From assembly GCA_002482775.1 (NCBI GenBank), contig DLGQ01000010.1, positions 1-8,911 on the forward strand: 8,911 bases of DNA. The letters run 5' to 3'. Every line of letters begins with the position of its first letter. Position 1 is the stretch's first letter. The notes under the pieces were generated by a model that did no database searches, had not been told where the DNA came from, and saw nothing but the letters and a program-made list of their open reading frames with translations. Shown here piece by piece: positions 1 to 4,290 of this stretch. This stretch comes from Flavobacteriales bacterium UBA7690. GTDB lineage: Bacteria > Bacteroidota > Bacteroidia > Flavobacteriales_F > PHOS-HE28. Both the position numbers and the translations under genes were made by a program.

Positions 1-526
1 CCTTCTCGTGGCTGCGCAGGCTGAAGGCGTCCTGGTCCTCCCGGCTCACCTTGAAGTCGCGCGCCACGGCCTCGGCGGTGAGGCCCATGCCCCAGTAGTA
101 CGTGGGGTTCGCCTTGCCCACCTTGGCGTTCGGCACGATGCGCCAGCCGCCGAAGGGGATCGGGCTCATGCACTCCACGCCGCCCGCCACGATCACGTCG
201 GCCTGCCCGCTGTGGATCTTGGCCGCCGCAATGGCGATGGTCTCGCTGCCGCTACTGCAGTAGCGGTTCACCGTCATGCCCGGCACCTTGTCGGTGTTCA
301 GGCCCATCAGGCTGATCATGCGGCCGATGTTCAGGCCCTGCTCGGCCTCGGGCGTGGCGTTGCCCACGATCACATCGTCGATGCGGTCGCGCTCCAGCCC
401 GGGCACCGAGCCCACCAGGTGGTTCACGACGTGCGCGGCCAGGTCGTCCGGACGCGTGAAACGGAATTTGCCGCGGGGGGCTTTGCCTACGGCGGAACGG
501 AAACCGGCGATGATGTATGCGTTCAT
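1..526 (-). CDS. fadA: Acetyl-CoA acyltransferase (beta-oxidation thiolase), N-terminal part, runs off the left edge
   Basis: This is a thiolase, the enzyme that cleaves 3-ketoacyl-CoA with CoA to give acetyl-CoA and a shortened acyl-CoA in the last step of beta-oxidation, in the cytoplasm. I translated it by hand from the ATG at 526. It begins MNAYIIAGFRSAVGKAPRGK and stays open for 175 codons to the edge. The nucleophilic cysteine is C90 in VNRYCSSGSE, and the GNATPEAEQGLNIGR and GGVECMSPIP segments are typical of the family. About 390-430 residues are usual, so more than half lies outside the window. The ATG overlaps the abiEii stop codon (ATGA), so translation is probably coupled to the toxin gene. 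Its first 42 codons occur a second time at 2316-2441. FadN, its expected partner, lies 3.8 kb upstream. The fadA name rests on pairing with a FadN-type protein; the thiolase assignment itself is firm. Confidence 0.93.
   Translation of the reverse strand, partial: MNAYIIAGFRSAVGKAPRGKFRFTRPDDLAAHVVNHLVGSVPGLERDRIDDVIVGNATPEAEQGLNIGRMISLMGLNTDKVPGMTVNRYCSSGSETIAIAAAKIHSGQADVIVAGGVECMSPIPFGGWRIVPNAKVGKANPTYYWGMGLTAEAVARDFKVSREDQDAFSLRSHEK
401..526 (-). repeat. Direct repeat copy A: first 42 codons of the intact thiolase
   Basis: These 126 bases are the start of the complete thiolase gene and are repeated in the same orientation at 2316-2441. Aligned by eye without gaps, 119 of 126 positions agree. 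The differences in this copy are at 407, 428, 446, 449, 479, 488 and 491, all third codon positions and all synonymous. Identity stops abruptly at 401, inside the gene, and at the ATG at 526. Confidence 0.95.
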
Positions 527-1599
527 GGTTGCTCATGCCGGACTTCCGGCGGTGTTGAAGTTAGGTTGGTCCGCAGGTGGTCGCGGAAGGTGGTCTCGAG
601 ATCCCGAAGGGTGTCCATTACCTCCTCGAATGGAGGTCTTTCGCCGTAGAACATGTCGCTCTGCATGCTGTCGTGATCGTGCTGCCATGCATCGCGGGCT
701 GCGCCTTCCGGAATCATGCTGAAGCCTTCGCGGAGCAACGCGTCGTAGTCCACACCGGGATAGCGGTAGTAAATGCTGCGTTGTTGCACAACGGCCGGAT
801 AAAGATCCGTGCGTGCAATGGCTTTCGTGGTCACACCAGCGCGATGCAGGAAGTACAGGTCGAAGTAGTGGCGTGCCAGCCGTGCACGAGGTCCGTCGGG
901 GCGTTGGATAAGTACCTCATGCAGCAAGAGCGCTTTCTCGATCAGCGTGCGTTCAGCTTCGAGGGTGCGGACCATGAATGCACCATCGCCCAACTCTTCC
1001 GGGAACAGTTCGTTCAGGTAGGCACGCACGGGTATGGGCACGCTGGGCCATGCGTCGGCCTTGGCCACAAGATCCACTTTCACGTAGTCCAGCAAGTAGC
1101 CACCACTGTTGTTGAAGTGCTTCGGGTAGCCGAAGGAGATCACCGTTTCGTGGTTGTCGCTGTCGGGGTTCAGGTCGAGGCTCCAAGCACGCCCTTGCAT
1201 TTCGTGCTCAAGCGCATTCCGCAGCGCAGGCAACAGAACATCAGTGGCCCATGCTCGACAAGCCTTGGCGATCTTCTTGGCGCGTTCCTTCTGCTGGCGT
1301 GACGAGTGCTGCGGACCGGGTATGCCATCTTCAGTAAGGCCTAGCGCGTGGCGGTCAACGACCAAGTCCACATCTTCCGAGAAACGCTCAGTGATCTTGT
1401 GCGCCTTTGAAAGCGATGTTCCTCCTTTGAACGTGAGGTGCTCACCGATATCCGGTAAAGCCATCACGTTCTCCAGTAAGAGGCACACGAACACGTCCTT
1501 CTCGATGCTTTGTTCTGGAAGGCGAAAGCGCTTATTGGCTTCATCAAGCAAGAACAGTTGCCTTTCGACCGGAAGTTGGAGGAATGTGCGCGTGCTCAT
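523..1599 (-). CDS. abiEii: AbiEii-type nucleotidyltransferase toxin
   Basis: This 358-residue protein is the predicted toxin of an AbiE-type toxin-antitoxin and abortive-infection pair. The family has a DNA polymerase beta-like nucleotidyltransferase fold; characterised relatives transfer nucleotides to tRNA or bind GTP, but the target of this protein is not known. Visible motifs are KGGTSLSK (58-65) followed by the metal-binding ERFSEDVDL (D76 and D78), a third acidic strand KVDLV (174-178, D176), a lysine in LIEKALLLHE (K222), and RHYFDLYFL (243-251). These match the four conserved AbiEii/AbiGii motifs. The start overlaps the abiEi stop by four bases (ATGA) and the stop overlaps the thiolase start in the same way. 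All catalytic motifs appear intact, so the toxin is probably functional. The last residues lie next to the thiolase junction, so the C-terminus could have been altered when the cassette joined that gene. Confidence 0.92.
   Translation of the reverse strand: MSTRTFLQLPVERQLFLLDEANKRFRLPEQSIEKDVFVCLLLENVMALPDIGEHLTFKGGTSLSKAHKITERFSEDVDLVVDRHALGLTEDGIPGPQHSSRQQKERAKKIAKACRAWATDVLLPALRNALEHEMQGRAWSLDLNPDSDNHETVISFGYPKHFNNSGGYLLDYVKVDLVAKADAWPSVPIPVRAYLNELFPEELGDGAFMVRTLEAERTLIEKALLLHEVLIQRPDGPRARLARHYFDLYFLHRAGVTTKAIARTDLYPAVVQQRSIYYRYPGVDYDALLREGFSMIPEGAARDAWQHDHDSMQSDMFYGERPPFEEVMDTLRDLETTFRDHLRTNLTSTPPEVRHEQP
537..550. repeat. Short palindrome at the abiEii/thiolase junction
   Basis: GCCGGA (537-542) and TCCGGC (545-550) are perfect 6-bp arms around two bases. 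The palindrome lies in the last codons of abiEii and ends 11 bases before the thiolase ATG. In mRNA it would form a small stable hairpin that could hold back independent initiation at the thiolase start unless ribosomes arrive from abiEii. It could equally be chance in GC-rich DNA. Confidence 0.45.
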
Positions 1600-2228
1600 G
1601 GTGCTTCAGCTATTAAGCGACGCATGACATCCGCGATCCACACCGGCGCGATGTCCAGATCCTTCTTCAGATCTTCTTTGCCGGTCGGCGGCAACCTTCG
1701 GAGCAGCTCGGCATATTCCTCCTTGCCGAAGTGCTTTCGGCCATGGTCGCGCAGCCCCTGGATCACCAGGTAGCCCACCTCGGTGCGCGCCTGCATATAC
1801 CGCCTGCTGGTACGGCGCAGCACGATCTCATATCCTCGGCCACCAGGACTCGTAGGCTTCATGCGGATCGTGCGCGAGCGACCATCGGTTTGATAGGCAA
1901 TGCGCATCGGCACTTGGGTGCTGATGCCCGTGATGTTCGCCGCACGAGCATGCGTCTCCCGTATCCGCACACCGTCCCGGCGTTCAACGGCTTTCATGAC
2001 AGCCTCGGTGGAGAAGGTGTACTCACCATATACCGGGTCCACCACCGGATAGTGATAGAACCCGTTGCCGATGTTGCGCACCACCTCCTTCTTCACCAGC
2101 CGGTGCAAGGCCACGGCCACCGCGCTGCGCCCACCCAGGTCGCAGAAATCCTTGGGGGTGAACACGCTGCCCCGGCCACGCTCTTCCATGCGCGCCAGTA
2201 CCAGCTTTTCTACCGAGGGGCGTTTCAT
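1596..2228 (-). CDS. abiEi: AbiEi-type antitoxin and autorepressor (DUF6088-like)
   Basis: This 210-residue protein precedes abiEii and overlaps it by four bases, the standard order of AbiE operons. Residues 20-60 (SVFTPKDFCD, then ALHRLVKKEVVRNIGNGFYH) read as a winged helix-turn-helix, with the wing ending in a GFYHYP turn. The central part (VRIRETHARAANITGISTQVP, about 87-107) and the C-terminal helices (LVIQGLRDHGRKHF) match what I recall of the DUF6088 group of AbiEi-like antitoxins. Studied AbiEi proteins antagonise the toxin and repress their own promoter by binding inverted repeats. A perfect palindrome lies immediately upstream here (2239-2272). The ATG at 2228 is chosen because it lies just downstream of the operator and the candidate promoter box and gives the expected N-terminal domain. 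The subfamily name comes from memory; the antitoxin role is well supported by position. Confidence 0.87.
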   Translation of the reverse strand: MKRPSVEKLVLARMEERGRGSVFTPKDFCDLGGRSAVAVALHRLVKKEVVRNIGNGFYHYPVVDPVYGEYTFSTEAVMKAVERRDGVRIRETHARAANITGISTQVPMRIAYQTDGRSRTIRMKPTSPGGRGYEIVLRRTSRRYMQARTEVGYLVIQGLRDHGRKHFGKEEYAELLRRLPPTGKEDLKKDLDIAPVWIADVMRRLIAEAP

Positions 2229-2238
2229 TGTGGCCTGT

Positions 2239-2272
2239 TTTGTAACACAAAAGTATACGAAAGTGTTACAAA
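2239..2272. promoter_or_regulatory. Palindromic operator of the abiE operon
   Basis: TTTGTAACAC (2239-2248) and GTGTTACAAA (2263-2272) form perfect 10-bp inverted arms. The 14-bp spacer contains a second palindrome, GTATAC (2253-2258), with exactly the same centre. The element lies 11 bases upstream of the abiEi start and overlaps the candidate promoter box. AbiEi antitoxins are known to bind inverted repeats in their own promoter, so this is the probable autoregulation site. Because the thiolase lies downstream in the same overlapping gene set, the operator could also control it. Confidence 0.8.
2248..2255 (-). promoter_or_regulatory. Candidate -7 promoter box of the abiE operon
   Basis: The minus strand reads TACTTTTG, a full match to the Bacteroidota TAnnTTTG -7 consensus. 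It lies inside the operator and would give a 5' leader of about 12-15 nt before the abiEi ATG. A TTTG occurs at 2269-2272 on the same strand, but only 13 nt away, shorter than the usual spacing of about 19-21. The -33 element is therefore unconvincing. Confidence 0.5.
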
Positions 2273-2291
2273 TGTTGTTTCGTGCTGAAGG

Positions 2292-2441
2292 TCAGGTGGT
2301 TGGGTGTGGTTTGCGGGGCACGGAGCCCACCAGGTGGTTCACCACGTGCGCGGCCAGGTCATCGGGACGCGTGAAACGGAATTTGCCGCGGGGCGCTTTG
2401 CCCACTGCGGAACGGAAACCGGCGATGATGTATGCGTTCAT
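2292..2441 (-). pseudogene. Truncated thiolase stub, 49 codons
   Basis: Reading from the ATG at 2441 gives 42 residues identical to the thiolase N-terminus, then seven unrelated residues (RKPHPTT) and a TGA at 2292-2294. It lacks the active-site cysteine, so it cannot be a working thiolase. It is either what was left of the resident gene when the abiE cassette arrived, or a spare 5' end carried by the element. The ATG is kept and the only differences from the full gene are synonymous, so it may be recent or still be translated. No clear ribosome-binding sequence precedes it, which is common in Bacteroidota. Confidence 0.85.
2316..2441 (-). repeat. Direct repeat copy B: duplicated thiolase 5' end
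   Basis: This is the second copy of the thiolase 5' segment, in the same orientation as copy A and 1,915 bp away from it. It starts exactly at an ATG (2441) and ends after the codons for Val-Pro. The bases outside both ends show no similarity to those flanking copy A. The two copies bracket the abiE operon completely, as expected for attachment-site-like or recombination-generated flanks. No integrase or transposase gene lies between them. Confidence 0.93.
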
Positions 2442-2696
2442 GGGGTGATGTCGTGTTGGGTCGGAACCGAGGTCAATGGCTCAGGCGTGCCGACTTTGAG
2501 TTTGAGGTGAATGGCAGACGCAAAGTCAAGGGCTTGAAAATCAGTGTCAAAGCTGTTTGTCTTTGAGTTCGGGTTGAGTCTCTTTGTGTTTTGGGCGTGC
2601 CCCCTCGCAAAGCCTCGGGGTCGCGCTCTCCGCTGTACTCCTCGGCCGGATCACCGGCCTGCGGGGTGCCGCTTCGATCGCTCACGCGGTATGCGG
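2442..2696. repeat. Intergenic stretch with a GC-rich structured element (about 2593-2695)
   Basis: No convincing gene lies between the second uncharacterised gene and the thiolase stub. The right part, about 2593-2695, is GC-rich and structured, with a perfect hairpin GGCCGG (2644-2649) / CCGGCC (2654-2659) around ATCA. The left part (2442-2592) is less GC-rich and holds nothing I recognise. The right part resembles, from memory, a dispersed intergenic repeat seen in many Bacteroidota genomes that starts with GGGCGTGCCCC and includes a CTCTCCGCTGTA segment. Frames are open through it on both strands but give low-complexity, arginine- and glycine-rich translations, so I do not call genes here. 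Confidence 0.45.
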
Positions 2697-3323
2697 TCAT
2701 TGTGGATGAACGGTTACGTAGTTCTCTATCGCTACACGGTCAGTCAAATCAACGACAAGTGATCCCGGCCAATGCGAGAGCAGCAGTTGCCAATTCCTGC
2801 CGATGAGATCAAGAGCATCGATGAAGCGCATCTGACTCTCAGAGGAAGCACCCCAGTTCAGTTCGAGCCATGCATGTGCAAGGATGCCGTCTTTAGAGTC
2901 AACGTAGACAACGAATGGATCGAGCTTGAAAGCCACCGTGTCTTTCGCCCTTTCGCGATGGGTGCTGTAGCCTGTGAACACGGTGTCGATCCGAAGGAAA
3001 CCTTGAGCCGTTAGGACCTCTGCCATCTGCTCCACGGCTATGCCCTTCGTCGACAAGGACACAGGCTCCTCGCTCCTTACATGGATGCCCTTGTATCCGT
3101 AGCCATCGAAGTTCTTCTCCGCCGACCGCTGGATCTCTGCTCCCTGAGCGATCAGGAAGCCCTCGTTCTCCCTCGGCACGAGTTCGATCTGGCAATAATC
3201 ATCCTCATGGAAGTAGATGGATGTGATGCCATCGATCTGTTGCTCCTCCGACTTCGAAAGCGAAGTGACCGGCGAGGCCTGTCCGCCTTTGAACCAAGAG
3301 AGGATATGTGACAACGGTTTCAT
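2697..3323 (-). CDS. Uncharacterised 208-residue accessory protein
   Basis: I do not recognise a named family. The protein begins MKPLSHILSWFKGGQ and has no clear signal peptide or membrane segment, so it is probably cytoplasmic. Residues 33-50 (ITSIYFHEDDYCQIELVP) form an acidic beta-hairpin-like block followed by a helix-rich part. Such a block recalls small Bacteroidota proteins of the immunity or SUKH-like kind, but this is only an impression. It is tryptophan-rich near the end (WLELNW, NWQLLLSHWPGS). The ATG at 3323 is the only good start, and inverted arms ATAGGC/GCCTAT (3325-3330 / 3344-3349) lie just upstream and could fold over the initiation region. The gene follows the frameshifted gene by about 64 bp on the same strand and may be cotranscribed with it. 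Base composition is less GC-rich than fadN, in keeping with acquisition. Confidence 0.75.
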   Translation of the reverse strand: MKPLSHILSWFKGGQASPVTSLSKSEEQQIDGITSIYFHEDDYCQIELVPRENEGFLIAQGAEIQRSAEKNFDGYGYKGIHVRSEEPVSLSTKGIAVEQMAEVLTAQGFLRIDTVFTGYSTHRERAKDTVAFKLDPFVVYVDSKDGILAHAWLELNWGASSESQMRFIDALDLIGRNWQLLLSHWPGSLVVDLTDRVAIENYVTVHPQ

Positions 3324-3387
3324 GATAGGCCTTTGAGCTTTCCGCCTATACCCTCACGCTTGATATGTCGAGTTGATTGCGATGCAA

Positions 3388-3633
3388 CTATGCATTTTGA
3401 ACAGTCTTGTTTCTCTTGGTTTTCTTCGGTGGAAGATGTTGCAAGAGTTCATTCATCCTCTCATCGGAGTCCCTCTTAGCAGCCTTCAATGCAGCCTCGA
3501 GCTCTATTCTTTTGGCCATCGGGAAGTAGGAGAACAGAGGGTCCTTCTGGTGCTTTTCGTGAATCCTTGTATTGTGCACCGAAGTAAGTGCGCCGAATAG
3601 CTTAGAGTGAAGAGTGTGACAGTATGTATGTCC
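3388..3633 (-). pseudogene. Out-of-frame C-terminus of the preceding uncharacterised gene
   Basis: In the frame one base back from the 4271 reading, the sequence is open from just after a TAA at 3634-3636 down to a TAG at 3388-3390. It encodes KLFGALTSVHNTRIHEKHQK, then a lysine/glutamate-rich helix and a basic tail ending KRNKTVQNA. This looks far more protein-like than the overlapping end of the upstream frame. The simplest reading is a one-base deletion somewhere in about 3590-3633, either a real mutation or a sequencing error. Rejoined, the protein would be about 290 residues. I see no slippery heptamer that would suggest programmed frameshifting. A separate short gene starting at the ATG at 3579 is possible but less likely. 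Confidence 0.55.
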
Positions 3634-4271
3634 TTATAGAACTCTTCTGCCGAGATTTTCAACGGCTCAATCAAATCTGCACCAGAGTAGCGCACAGGTA
3701 TTGGAGCGTTCCTACTTATCAAGGGTACACCGTCATTGTGCTTCACTGAATTTGCGATCCAATTGACCTCTTGCAACGTGGGGTGAAGCCAAACGTCTGA
3801 CTTCAAGTTGCGTCCGTATATGCGCTCTATGTAGGCTACCGTCGACTCATCGTCCGGCTCATTCGCCAGTGCAGCGTCAATTCTTTCGTAGAGTTTCCTC
3901 TGAAATACGTCGTACTTATTCCAGAGATGAACATATCCCAGTCGTACTATCTCGTCCTCATCTTCACTCGACTCAAGTTCAATGTCGAATGCCTCTGGCA
4001 TACGGGACGCCTCTACTTCAGCTCGCTTTGAATGGCCGAGATTCTGACAGGCAGGGATAAGATGATCGCGGTATAGCTCGAGCAAGTTGTTAAGTGACAT
4101 GCCAATGCCAAGAACGTGGAGGAAAATGCTCTTAGCACCTTCATGCGCATAGAGCGCTTCGCGGTCTACGATGCGCGCATTCATCGACGCCAAATCCGAC
4201 ATCATATTGTCGTATCGGTTCGTCTTTGCGGCGCGGTTCAACTCTTTTCCAACATGCATCTTGTTAGCCAT
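3504..4271 (-). CDS. Uncharacterised accessory protein with a probable C-terminal frameshift
   Basis: The 255-residue frame starts at the ATG at 4271 (MANKMHVGKELNRAAK), 19 bp after fadN. A longer upstream reading would overlap the fadN end and gives cysteine- and arginine-rich sequence that does not look real. The protein is mainly helical and acidic in the middle (ELESSEDEDE, 98-107). It carries LWNKYDVFQRKLYERIDAAL (116-135) and NWIANSVKHNDG (170-181). The last is similar in style to the RN/KH motifs of HEPN-like proteins, but the full R-x4-6-H pattern is not evident, so the link is weak. After about residue 222 the reading becomes S/R/C/T-rich, whereas the neighbouring frame continues with convincing protein to 3388. 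The sequence is more AT-rich than its neighbours, which points to horizontal acquisition. Function unknown; the adjacent AbiE pair suggests a possible defence role by location only. Confidence 0.7.
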   Translation of the reverse strand: MANKMHVGKELNRAAKTNRYDNMMSDLASMNARIVDREALYAHEGAKSIFLHVLGIGMSLNNLLELYRDHLIPACQNLGHSKRAEVEASRMPEAFDIELESSEDEDEIVRLGYVHLWNKYDVFQRKLYERIDAALANEPDDESTVAYIERIYGRNLKSDVWLHPTLQEVNWIANSVKHNDGVPLISRNAPIPVRYSGADLIEPLKISAEEFYKDIHTVTLFTLSYSAHLLRCTIQGFTKSTRRTLCSPTSRWPKE

Positions 4272-4290
4272 TTCTGTGCTGCAATGCGAA

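Noticed and set aside
8..1302. Plus-strand frames opposite the thiolase and abiEii (8-649 and 577-1302)
   Set aside because: Antisense to genes with clear catalytic motifs; composition is typical of shadow frames.
2293..2339. CAGGTGGTT at 2293-2301 and again at 2331-2339 as a target-site or junction repeat
   Set aside because: Nine bases in GC-rich DNA, not placed at both edges of the cassette; could be chance.
2473..2700. Minus-strand 75-codon frame overlapping the stop of the second unknown gene
   Set aside because: It translates the GC-rich intergenic element into low-complexity Arg/Thr/Gly sequence and has no gene-like features.
3590..3640. Programmed -1 frameshift in the first unknown gene
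   Set aside because: No X-XXY-YYZ slippery heptamer or downstream structure is visible; mutation or sequence error is simpler.
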